This document shows positions 1-5,445 of a stretch of 6,756 nucleotides of DNA, piece after piece. The DNA lies in NCBI GenBank assembly GCA_030691295.1, contig JAUYEQ010000201.1:1-6756 (forward strand), written 5' to 3'. Both the position numbers and the translations under genes were made by a program. The notes below the pieces were generated by a model. The model was not told the DNA's origin, searched no databases, and saw nothing but the letters and a program-made list of their open reading frames with translations. Source of the DNA: Bacteroidota bacterium. GTDB lineage: Bacteria > Bacteroidota > Bacteroidia > Bacteroidales > Prolixibacteraceae. Position 1 is the first letter of the stretch. The number at the start of each line of letters is the position of its first letter.

Positions 1-447
1 AAATTTACATCCTAAACAAATACCAAACGCTGTTTCAAAGAATAAAATTATAAGGCAAATTAGACATATAAGACCCGTTATTGGGCTACGTGCATTTACT
101 ACCACAATATGAATGAAAGTTATTGTTGCCAAAACTACACCAATTATCCATGCAAATTTTTTCTGTGCGGCACCAACATATTCAGGGGTCTGATTTTTCA
201 CGATCAATCTGCCCAGAATAAGGGTAGGAGAGTATTTGGGGTTAATGAATACCCTGATGATAAAATCAATCAGAAAACCGGTAATCACATATTTGATCAA
301 TGGAAAATAGCCCTTGAACATTATTGCCATGAGAGCGGTATAAGTAAACAGGAAAAGGATACCTGCAGCCGCTCTGACTTCACGTTCGTTCAGAACCGGA
401 ATATTGTATCCGGGAACATCTTCGCCAAATTTGATAAGGTTTTTCAT
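1..447 (-). CDS. DUF4395-like integral membrane protein, partial (3' end beyond window)
   Basis: The leftward frame starts at ATG 447-445 and stays open for 149 codons to the window edge, so the C-terminus is missing. It begins MKNLIKFGEDVPGY and continues with VLNEREVRAAAG at about residues 18-29. Hydrophobic segments lie near residues 28-44, 50-68, 98-118 and 123-137, giving about four membrane spans. Between spans 2 and 3 is a conserved-looking stretch with NPKYSP (69-74), LGRLIV (78-83) and NQTPEYVGA (85-93). Near the edge is a Cys-x-x-Cys pair, C144 and C147, in GICLGCK. From memory of the family this matches DUF4395 membrane proteins, which have no settled function. The CxxC hints at a thiol or sulfur role, but that is inference. 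The plus-strand open frame across the same bases (109-453) is a shadow. No clear promoter or Shine-Dalgarno sequence precedes the start, and the upstream leader is A-rich. Confidence 0.85.
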   Translation of the reverse strand, partial: MKNLIKFGEDVPGYNIPVLNEREVRAAAGILFLFTYTALMAIMFKGYFPLIKYVITGFLIDFIIRVFINPKYSPTLILGRLIVKNQTPEYVGAAQKKFAWIIGVVLATITFIHIVVVNARSPITGLICLICLIILFFETAFGICLGCKF

Positions 448-491
448 AGATAATTTTAAGAATTGTTTTTTTTAAGTGGCTACATTACGGG

Positions 492-560
492 TTAATCAAT
501 AAACCTTTTCGTAATAACTCTGACTGCATCATCATTCTATCGTGGAAGAAAGGAAAGTTG
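492..560 (-). pseudogene. Decayed duplicate of the 3' end of the carbon-nitrogen hydrolase gene
   Basis: Read leftward, this stretch resembles the last ~22 codons of the intact hydrolase at 1336-2223. The terminal 23 bases (494-516) are identical to 1338-1360. The next 44 bases (517-560) align to 1361-1405 with scattered mismatches and one missing base. The conceptual product contains FPFFHDR, then a one-base frameshift near 530-540, then DAVRVITKRFID and a TAA stop. The intact gene has WPFLRDR, IDAYGD and ITKRFID at the same places. The 3' reading frame also meets a TAG just upstream of the shift, so the piece cannot be part of an expressed full-length enzyme. Codon-level divergence together with conserved amino acids suggests an old paralogue or a displaced original 3' end. 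It lies directly downstream of the MNT gene and upstream of the DUF4395-like gene. Confidence 0.75.
494..516. repeat. 23-bp direct repeat, left copy
   Basis: This is identical base for base to 1338-1360. Both copies encode the final ITKRFID codons of a carbon-nitrogen hydrolase on the minus strand. The two copies bracket the HEPN-MNT pair and are 844 bp apart, start to start. Confidence 0.9.
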
Positions 561-579
561 TTATTTTTTTAAGCCTACA

Positions 580-897
580 TTAGGCCGCAGGACTCACTAT
601 TTCGATTCCGTCTTTTAATATTTCAGATACAATCGGATTGGAAATTTTAAAATCAATAGCTCTGAAGGGGTGAGGTTCGATTAAAAGGTCATCATCTGTT
701 CTCATTTTCATGAGTTCTATTTGCAGATCAATGATATCGTCTATCGATTTAAAAATAATTGCCAGATCAATATCACTATCTGTATTGTTGGTGCCTTTGG
801 CAAAAGATCCAAAAAGAATCGCATTTTCAATCTTATATTTCTTGCCAACCAGAGAGATGTATCGTTCTGCAATTTTTATAGCATCTGCTTTATCCAT
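580..897 (-). CDS. Minimal nucleotidyltransferase (MNT), probable antitoxin partner of HEPN protein
   Basis: This 105-residue protein starts at ATG 897-895. It has the Pol-beta-type nucleotidyltransferase signature: G30-S31 in FGSFAKG, then SDIDL with D42 and D44 as the metal-binding pair. IEPHPF (73-78) follows, with E74 a candidate third acidic residue, and the C-terminus reads EILKDGIEIV. The short single-domain form is typical of MNT proteins encoded beside HEPN genes. In characterised MNT-HEPN toxin-antitoxin pairs (MntA/HepT) the MNT enzyme transfers AMP from ATP to a tyrosine of the HEPN toxin and inactivates it. That role here is inferred from pairing. The start lies 22 bases inside the HEPN gene, so translation is probably coupled. 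A 60-base sample (721-780) has 30% GC, well below the neighbouring hydrolase gene. An alternative is a solitary nucleotidyltransferase of unknown substrate. Confidence 0.85.
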   Translation of the reverse strand: MDKADAIKIAERYISLVGKKYKIENAILFGSFAKGTNNTDSDIDLAIIFKSIDDIIDLQIELMKMRTDDDLLIEPHPFRAIDFKISNPIVSEILKDGIEIVSPAA

Positions 898-1277
898 AAT
901 CTTAGTTCTTTAATATTAGCGATCCATTCAGATGTAAATGCAGGTGTGCATTTTTCATAAAATGCTTGCTTGTAACTATCATATCGTGCATTCAAATTAA
1001 AAGTTGTTATCGTGTCAAGCCACCCTAATTGATCACTCTGGAATTCTATTTTTGATAACTTGGCAAGACGTCTTAAATCATGGGTAAAGGGAGCGTGCTC
1101 TCCAGTTGTTTTAACTATTTTAGCTTTTAATAACCTTTCAATCACGATATGACCAATAAACAATGACCAATGGTAATCTTTCACTTCAAAAAGATGAATC
1201 ATAGTATGATAATCCTTATCGGATGTCATAATCCAATGATTATAAATTTTTTCTATATCGATCTTTTCATTTTCCAT
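876..1277 (-). CDS. HEPN-domain protein, probable toxin of MNT-HEPN pair
   Basis: The likely start is ATG 1277-1275, giving 133 residues. An in-frame TTG one codon earlier (1280-1278) is less likely. The protein is all-helical in character. Using numbering that counts the TTG codon, features of the classical HEPN family (Pfam HEPN, PF05168 type rather than DUF86/HepT type) are: DYHTMIHLFEVKDYHWSLFIGH (about 23-44; mid-region His/Trp-rich), HIVIERLLKA (44-53), the FTHDLRRLAKL helix (65-75) and FNLNARYDSY (94-103). No R-x4-6-H ribonuclease motif is present: the Arg at 99 is followed by Tyr, not His, at the expected distance. Y100, Y103 and Y108 are possible AMPylation targets of the partner by analogy with MntA/HepT. 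The gene precedes and overlaps the MNT gene by 22 bases, so the two form one operon with coupled translation. Whether the protein is a toxin is inferred. Confidence 0.8.
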   Translation of the reverse strand: MENEKIDIEKIYNHWIMTSDKDYHTMIHLFEVKDYHWSLFIGHIVIERLLKAKIVKTTGEHAPFTHDLRRLAKLSKIEFQSDQLGWLDTITTFNLNARYDSYKQAFYEKCTPAFTSEWIANIKELRLWIKQML

Positions 1278-1281
1278 CAAT

Positions 1282-1315
1282 CAAAAATACTAAAATATCA
1301 GTTATATAATCCAAA
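1282..1315 (-). promoter_or_regulatory. Candidate Bacteroidota-type promoter of the HEPN-MNT operon
   Basis: On the minus strand, TTTG (1315-1312) and TATTTTTG (1289-1282) are separated by 22 bases. They match the -33 TTTG and -7 TAnnTTTG consensus of this phylum. The -7 element ends only 4 bases before the ATG at 1277, so the transcript would be nearly leaderless, which lowers confidence. The heptamer GTTTGGA occurs twice here on the minus strand (1332-1326 and 1316-1310, 16 bases apart). It could be duplicated -33 elements or an operator. Confidence 0.3.
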
Positions 1316-1335
1316 CTTTAAATAGTCCAAACATA

Positions 1336-2223
1336 TCAATCAATAAACCTTTTCGTAATATCTCCATAAGCATCAATCCGGCGGTCACGCAGGAAAGGCC
1401 AGTTGCGGCGGACATCTTCCATCAAAGTATGATCAATTTCGGCCATGATAATTTCTTCCTTGTCGTGCGAGGCTTCGGCCAGTATTTCACCTTGCGGTCC
1501 TGCAATAAACGAAGCTCCCCAGAATTCAATTCCTGCTGACGATTCAACTGGTTTTTCAAAACCCACACGGTTGCAGGCGGCTACAAAAATCCCGTTGGCA
1601 ACGGCATGTCCGCGCTGAACAGTTCGCCATGCATCGTGTTGTTTTTCGCCGTATTGCTCTTTTTCGGAAGGATGCCAGCCAATGGCAGTGGGGTAGAAGA
1701 GCACCTCGGCACCCTGCAAAGCTGTAATCCGCGCTCCTTCCGGAAACCATTGATCCCAGCAAATCAGTGTTCCGATTTTGCCCACTTTGGTGTCGAATGC
1801 CTTGAATCCAATGTCTCCGGGTGTGAAATAAAACTTTTCGTAATAGCTTGGATCGTCCGGAATGTGCATTTTGCGGTACAAACCGGCCTGCGAACCATCG
1901 GTGTCGATGATGTAAGCCGAATTGTGGTACAATCCTGAGGCTCGTCTTTCGAAGAACGGAACAATCAGCACAACTCCCAGTTCGTTGGCAAGTGCGCTGA
2001 AAGCTTTGTATGAATCGTTGTGCAAGGGTTCTGCCAAATCAAAATAATCGTGATTTTCGCTCTGGCAAAAATAGAACGAACTGTACAATTCGGGTAAACA
2101 AACCACATTGGCTCCCTGTTTGGCTGCTTTCCGTATCCATTCCAGACATTTTTTCAGGTTCACTTCCGTAGTTGCATCCAGCGAAATCTGGGTCAATGCG
2201 ATGTTGTAGTTTTTGTTCTTCAT
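1336..2223 (-). CDS. aguB: Carbon-nitrogen hydrolase, N-carbamoylputrescine amidase type
   Basis: This 295-residue enzyme belongs to the nitrilase superfamily. It is cytoplasmic, with no signal peptide. The Glu-Lys-Cys catalytic triad is intact: E45 in CLPELYSS, K118 in YRKMHIPDD and C155 in LICWDQWFPEGAR. The HIPDDP loop after the lysine, the WFPEGAR segment, the GWHPSEKEQYGEKQ stretch and the C-terminal RDRRIDAYGDITKRFID are characteristic of N-carbamoylputrescine amidases. That enzyme converts N-carbamoylputrescine to putrescine, CO2 and ammonia, the last step of the agmatine route. Length matches the family. The usual partner, agmatine deiminase (AguA), is not in this window, so substrate assignment rests on sequence motifs alone; a related omega-amidase or beta-ureidopropionase activity is less likely. 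Its start is 46 bases after the flavin reductase stop. Its last ~22 codons are duplicated in decayed form at 492-560. A 60-base sample (1681-1740) has 58% GC. Confidence 0.88.
   Translation of the reverse strand: MKNKNYNIALTQISLDATTEVNLKKCLEWIRKAAKQGANVVCLPELYSSFYFCQSENHDYFDLAEPLHNDSYKAFSALANELGVVLIVPFFERRASGLYHNSAYIIDTDGSQAGLYRKMHIPDDPSYYEKFYFTPGDIGFKAFDTKVGKIGTLICWDQWFPEGARITALQGAEVLFYPTAIGWHPSEKEQYGEKQHDAWRTVQRGHAVANGIFVAACNRVGFEKPVESSAGIEFWGASFIAGPQGEILAEASHDKEEIIMAEIDHTLMEDVRRNWPFLRDRRIDAYGDITKRFID
1338..1360. repeat. 23-bp direct repeat, right copy (inside intact hydrolase gene)
   Basis: This partner of 494-516 lies inside the last codons of the intact hydrolase gene. Homology continues into the gene interior to about 1405 at lower identity, but I see none on the downstream side (1281-1337). 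Confidence 0.9.
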
Positions 2224-2246
2224 GGTACTTTTATGATTTTGACGCG

Positions 2247-2254
2247 CAAAAATA
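2247..2254 (-). promoter_or_regulatory. Candidate -7 element upstream of the amidase gene
   Basis: TATTTTTG on the minus strand matches TAnnTTTG and ends 23 bases before the ATG at 2223. No convincing -33 TTTG lies at the right distance, so the amidase gene may instead be read through from the flavin reductase gene. Confidence 0.3.
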
Positions 2255-2269
2255 ATGAAATGATTGAAA

Positions 2270-3016
2270 CTATACCTTCTTAAAATACTCCTTGCTGGCG
2301 TTGCAAATCGGGCATTTGTAATCTTCGGGCAGTTCTTCGAAAGGTGTTCCTGGTGGAATTCCCATTGAAGGGTCGCCTTCTTCAGGATTATAGGTAAACC
2401 CGCAGATCACACAAACCCAGCTCTGACCATCAAAAATGTATTCATGTTCGTGGTCGTGTTCCGGCTCTTTTTCTTCTGCAACAGTTGCCGTTGCTTCTGC
2501 ATTGAGCGCCGATTTTTCGATGTAGGTTGGCGAATTCTTTGGCGAGAGCATTTTGTACTTTTCGCGGTAATGCTTGTACGTCAGCGGTTCTTCGTCCGAA
2601 ATTTCATCGGCATCAAGTACTTCACCAACAATCAGGTAGTGCGAACCGAGGTCGATGGAATTCGTGACTTTACAATCGAACCAGGCCACCGAACTGTCGA
2701 GCACAATGGGTGCGCCGGTGATGGCGGTGATGGTTTTTACACTGCTGAATTTGTCCAGATCGGATGACGACATAAACCCAAAATCTCCGATGATTTTCAT
2801 ATTCACTTCTTTTTTCAGTACAGAAACTGAAAATATGCCGGAATCGAGAATTACCTGTGTTGTCTGGTTTTTTTTGTGGCACGAAATCGCAAGTTGCTCC
2901 GGTTGCGAAGTCACCTGAAAAGTAGTGTTGGCAATGTATCCGGCCTTTTTTCCTTTGTATTCGGAAGCTATCAGATACAATCCGTAGCTTAATTTATGAA
3001 ATGCTTTTAACTTCAT
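2270..3016 (-). CDS. Flavin reductase-rubredoxin fusion (high-molecular-weight rubredoxin type)
   Basis: This 248-residue cytoplasmic protein has two domains. Residues ~1-155 are a flavin reductase-like FMN-binding domain: LSYGLYLIAS (9-18), AGYIANTTFQVTSQPEQLAISC (25-46), then KKNQTTQVILDSGIFSVSVL (48-67; T52 region contacts flavin phosphate in relatives). Residues ~199-248 are a complete rubredoxin with iron ligands C202, C205, C235 and C238 and the hallmark stretch GDPSMGIPPGTPFEELP (214-230). The linker (~168-198) is Ala/Glu-rich and carries an acidic His cluster, EPEHDHEHEY (184-193). Known fusions of this layout (Moorella Hrb) pass electrons from NAD(P)H through FMN to the rubredoxin iron and on to flavodiiron proteins or rubrerythrin for O2, peroxide or NO reduction. 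That role here is inferred, and no such acceptor is encoded in the window. It is followed after 46 bases by the amidase gene, with no shared pathway evident. Confidence 0.9.
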   Translation of the reverse strand: MKLKAFHKLSYGLYLIASEYKGKKAGYIANTTFQVTSQPEQLAISCHKKNQTTQVILDSGIFSVSVLKKEVNMKIIGDFGFMSSSDLDKFSSVKTITAITGAPIVLDSSVAWFDCKVTNSIDLGSHYLIVGEVLDADEISDEEPLTYKHYREKYKMLSPKNSPTYIEKSALNAEATATVAEEKEPEHDHEHEYIFDGQSWVCVICGFTYNPEEGDPSMGIPPGTPFEELPEDYKCPICNASKEYFKKV

Positions 3017-3028
3017 GATTTTTAAAAT

Positions 3029-3154
3029 TTACTTTATTTTTTGCTGAACGAATTTAGCCGATTGTTTGATACTTCTTGCTTTTTCAGGAAGAAATTTATT
3101 AATCGCTAACGAATGATAGTTTACTTTAATTTGGTCGGTAGTTTTGTAAATCAT
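3029..3154 (-). CDS. Possible small ORF (41 residues) directly upstream of the flavin reductase gene
   Basis: A leftward ATG (3154-3152) opens a 41-codon frame ending at TAA 3031-3029, only 12 bases before the flavin reductase ATG. The conceptual peptide starts MIYKTTDQIKVNYHS and continues LAINKFLPEKAR and SIKQSAKFVQQKIK. It is basic and Lys/Gln-rich, with amphipathic-looking helices and no membrane segment or signal peptide. The same frame stays open upstream to about 3190 without another ATG, so it could be the end of a longer decayed gene. Codon-position GC (my count: about 34%, 24%, 29% at positions 1, 2, 3) is weakly consistent with coding. The family is not recognised. It overlaps the candidate promoter of the divergent alpha-galactosidase gene. 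Chance openness in AT-rich DNA is a real alternative. Confidence 0.3.
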   Translation of the reverse strand: MIYKTTDQIKVNYHSLAINKFLPEKARSIKQSAKFVQQKIK

Positions 3155-3161
3155 ACCTTTC
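3130..3161 (+). promoter_or_regulatory. Candidate promoter of the alpha-galactosidase gene
   Basis: TTTG (3130-3133) followed 20 bases later by TACCTTTC (3154-3161) fits the TTTG / TAnnTTTG consensus with one mismatch, leaving a leader of about 30 bases before the ATG at 3199. An alternative exact -7 element, TAGTTTTG, lies at 3139-3146 but has no good -33 partner. The same 10-mer GTAGTTTTGT recurs before the lipoprotein gene at 5411-5420. Confidence 0.4.
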
Positions 3162-3198
3162 GCCTTGCCAATTAATTCATCATTAACTGTAAATCATT

Positions 3199-5367
3199 AT
3201 GAAAAAAAATCTACTCTTAATTTTATCGTTATTTATTGCCATTCAGGTGTTTGCGCAGTCTGTACGACCTGTTGAAACCGAAAAGCAAATTGTTATCGAA
3301 ACCAAACATTCCGCACTGGTTTATTCCGTCGGGAAAAACAAAAAACTTTATCAGGCTTATTTGGGTGAAAAACTGAACAATGCTTCTGACTATTTATTGC
3401 AACGAAATATTCACGAAGCGTACATTCCTTCAGGAACCGATAATTTGTTCGAACCTGCCATCAAAATGCTTCACAACGATGGAAATCCTTCACTGGAACT
3501 GTTGTTTTCAGAAGAAAAAATACTGTTCGACGGAAATATAACCACCACGACAATCATTCTGAAAGACCCGGTATATCCGGTAACTGTGAAGTTGATTTTC
3601 GTTGCCTACTTTGAAGAGGATATCGTAAAAACATGGACCGAAATCATCCATCAGGAAAAGAATCCGGTGGTGATGAGCAATTTCGCTTCTTCAATGATTC
3701 ATTTGAATGCTGATAATTATTGGTTGACACAGTTTCATGGCGATTGGGCTGAGGAGATGCGGATGCAAGAAAGCCAGTTGACCAGCGGAATAAAAACAAT
3801 CGACAGCAAACTGGGCACCCGGGCGAATATTTTCCAGACACCGGTATTTTTTCTGGCAAAAGACAAGCCTGCTACTGAAAATTCAGGAGAAGTGATTGCC
3901 GGAACTTTAGGCTGGACAGGAAGTTTTCAGCTTTTGTTCGAAATCGACAATTTAAATTCGCTTCGGATGATTTCGGGAATCAACCCGTTTGCTTCGGAAT
4001 ATCACCTGAAACCCAACGAGAATTTCGTAACTCCTGAATTTATTTTCACTTTCAGCACGCAGGGAAAGGGATTGGCCAGCCGCAATTTCCACCAGTGGGC
4101 GCGCAATTACGGGGTGTTGGACGGAAACGGAAGCCGCCTGACTTTGCTGAATAACTGGGAAGCTACCTATTTCGATTTCGATGAAAAAATACTGACTGAA
4201 TTGTTTGGTGGCGCCAAAGAACTGGGCGTTGATGTTTTTCTGCTGGACGATGGCTGGTTTGGAAACAAATATCCACGCGCGAATGATGGCGCCGGTTTGG
4301 GCGACTGGCAGGAAACTAAAACCAAATTACCACATGGTTTGGGATATTTGGTTGAACAGGCTGAGGCAAAAGGTGTGAAATTCGGTATCTGGATTGAGCC
4401 TGAAATGGTGAACCCGAAAAGTGAATTGTATGAAAAACATCCTGATTGGATTCTTAAATTGCCGAATCGCGCCGAAAATTATTACCGCAACCAGTTGGTG
4501 TTGGATTTGACAAACCCCGAAGTGCAGGATTTTGTTTACAATGTGGTGGATGAAATAATGACCAAAAATCCGAGCATTGCGTTCATTAAATGGGATTGTA
4601 ATCGTTTAATGACCAATACTTACTCGCCTTATCTGAAAGACAAACAATCGCATGTTCAGATTGAATATGTGCGCAGTTTTTACAATGTAATGGAGCGTTT
4701 GCGCGAAAAATATCCCGATTTGCCCATCATGCTTTGCTCGGGTGGCGGTGGCCGCACCGATTACGGCGCGCTGAAATACTTCACCGAATTCTGGCCAAGT
4801 GACAATACCGATGCGGTGGAGCGGGTATTTATACAATGGGGATATTCGTATTTCTTCCCGAGCATTACCTCGTGCAACCACATTACCACCATGGGCAAAC
4901 AATCGCTGAAATACAGGACAGACGTGGCCATGATGGGGAAAATGGGTTACGATATCCGAGTAAACGAGATGACTGCCGAAGAATTGGAATTCAGCAAAAT
5001 GGCAGTACAAAATTACAATCGCCTGAAAGAGCTGATTTGGAGCGGGGATATGTATCGGTTAATTTCACCTTACGAGGAAGAAAGGGCTGTTTTAATGTTT
5101 GCCAGTCAGGATAAGTCGAAGTCGTTGCTTTTCTCTTATGCATTGCATCCACGTGCTTTTGGCCAGTTTAGCCCGGTTCGCTTAAATGGTTTAGATGCTG
5201 CTAAAACTTACAAAGTGCAGGAAATTAACAAGATGAAAGGCGTTTGGAGCTTATTTCCTTCGGATGGAAAAACCTTTTCGGGCGATTACCTGATGAAAGT
5301 TGGATTGTCGCTGCCAAACAACAATGAACTAACCAGTGCTGTGATTGAAATTATTGAGGTGAAATAG
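3199..5367 (+). CDS. Secreted GH36 alpha-galactosidase
   Basis: This 722-residue protein has a full-length GH36 layout. A signal peptide (MKKN, hydrophobic core to residue ~18) has a likely cleavage site at VFA|QS (19/20), so the enzyme acts in the periplasm or outside. Residues ~25-320 form the N-terminal beta-sandwich domain, ~320-640 the (beta/alpha)8 barrel and ~640-722 a C-terminal beta domain. Catalytic-site motifs are LDDGWFG with D350-D351, WIEPEMVNP (398 on), RNQLVLDLTNPEV (430 on), IKWDCNR with nucleophile D466, CSGGGGR (513-519) and SDNTD with acid/base D535. By family the enzyme cleaves terminal alpha-1,6-galactosyl residues (melibiose, raffinose, galactomannan side chains) with retention of configuration. 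The exact substrate is not readable here; alpha-N-acetylgalactosaminidase activity also occurs in the family. It is divergent from the flavin reductase gene, and the lipoprotein gene follows after 78 bases. No SusC/D genes or regulator are seen. Confidence 0.95.
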   Translation: MKKNLLLILSLFIAIQVFAQSVRPVETEKQIVIETKHSALVYSVGKNKKLYQAYLGEKLNNASDYLLQRNIHEAYIPSGTDNLFEPAIKMLHNDGNPSLELLFSEEKILFDGNITTTTIILKDPVYPVTVKLIFVAYFEEDIVKTWTEIIHQEKNPVVMSNFASSMIHLNADNYWLTQFHGDWAEEMRMQESQLTSGIKTIDSKLGTRANIFQTPVFFLAKDKPATENSGEVIAGTLGWTGSFQLLFEIDNLNSLRMISGINPFASEYHLKPNENFVTPEFIFTFSTQGKGLASRNFHQWARNYGVLDGNGSRLTLLNNWEATYFDFDEKILTELFGGAKELGVDVFLLDDGWFGNKYPRANDGAGLGDWQETKTKLPHGLGYLVEQAEAKGVKFGIWIEPEMVNPKSELYEKHPDWILKLPNRAENYYRNQLVLDLTNPEVQDFVYNVVDEIMTKNPSIAFIKWDCNRLMTNTYSPYLKDKQSHVQIEYVRSFYNVMERLREKYPDLPIMLCSGGGGRTDYGALKYFTEFWPSDNTDAVERVFIQWGYSYFFPSITSCNHITTMGKQSLKYRTDVAMMGKMGYDIRVNEMTAEELEFSKMAVQNYNRLKELIWSGDMYRLISPYEEERAVLMFASQDKSKSLLFSYALHPRAFGQFSPVRLNGLDAAKTYKVQEINKMKGVWSLFPSDGKTFSGDYLMKVGLSLPNNNELTSAVIEIIEVK

Positions 5368-5411
5368 TTTTTTTGTTTTGTTTTTTATATTAAACATCGT
5401 TTCAAATTTCG

Positions 5412-5419
5412 TAGTTTTG
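5412..5419 (+). promoter_or_regulatory. Candidate -7 element of the lipoprotein gene
   Basis: TAGTTTTG is an exact TAnnTTTG match ending 26 bases before the ATG at 5446. No TTTG lies at the ideal -33 distance (nearest is 5377-5380, too far). The T-rich stretch at 5367-5387 just after the alpha-galactosidase stop has no preceding hairpin, so read-through from the upstream gene is also possible. Confidence 0.4.
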
Positions 5420-5445
5420 TTTTACCATAAAAAAATCAATCAGCT

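Noticed and set aside
109..453. Plus-strand open frame of 114 codons at the left end
   Set aside because: It lies opposite the leftward DUF4395-like frame, which has coherent membrane spans and conserved motifs. The plus-strand product shows no domain and a composition typical of a shadow.
573..585. Small hairpin GCCTA-CAT-TAGGC overlapping the MNT stop codon, considered as a terminator
   Set aside because: The stem is only 5 bp. On the transcribed strand the following bases are an A-run, not a T-run, so it does not fit an intrinsic terminator.
710..960. Two plus-strand frames across the MNT gene
   Set aside because: They mirror the nucleotidyltransferase coding region, which carries a full catalytic signature on the minus strand. 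They have no domain of their own.
1278..1280. TTG as the start codon of the HEPN gene
   Set aside because: An ATG follows immediately in frame at 1277-1275 and is the more likely initiator.
580..1405. Complete mobile element (IS, integron cassette or prophage remnant) around the HEPN-MNT pair
   Set aside because: No transposase, integrase, tRNA or terminal inverted repeats are visible. Only the duplicated hydrolase 3' end supports mobility, so no mobile-element feature is claimed.
4606..5010. 134-codon minus-strand frame within the alpha-galactosidase gene
   Set aside because: It is antisense to the catalytic barrel, which contains the nucleophile and acid/base motifs. The frame is a by-product of that codon usage.
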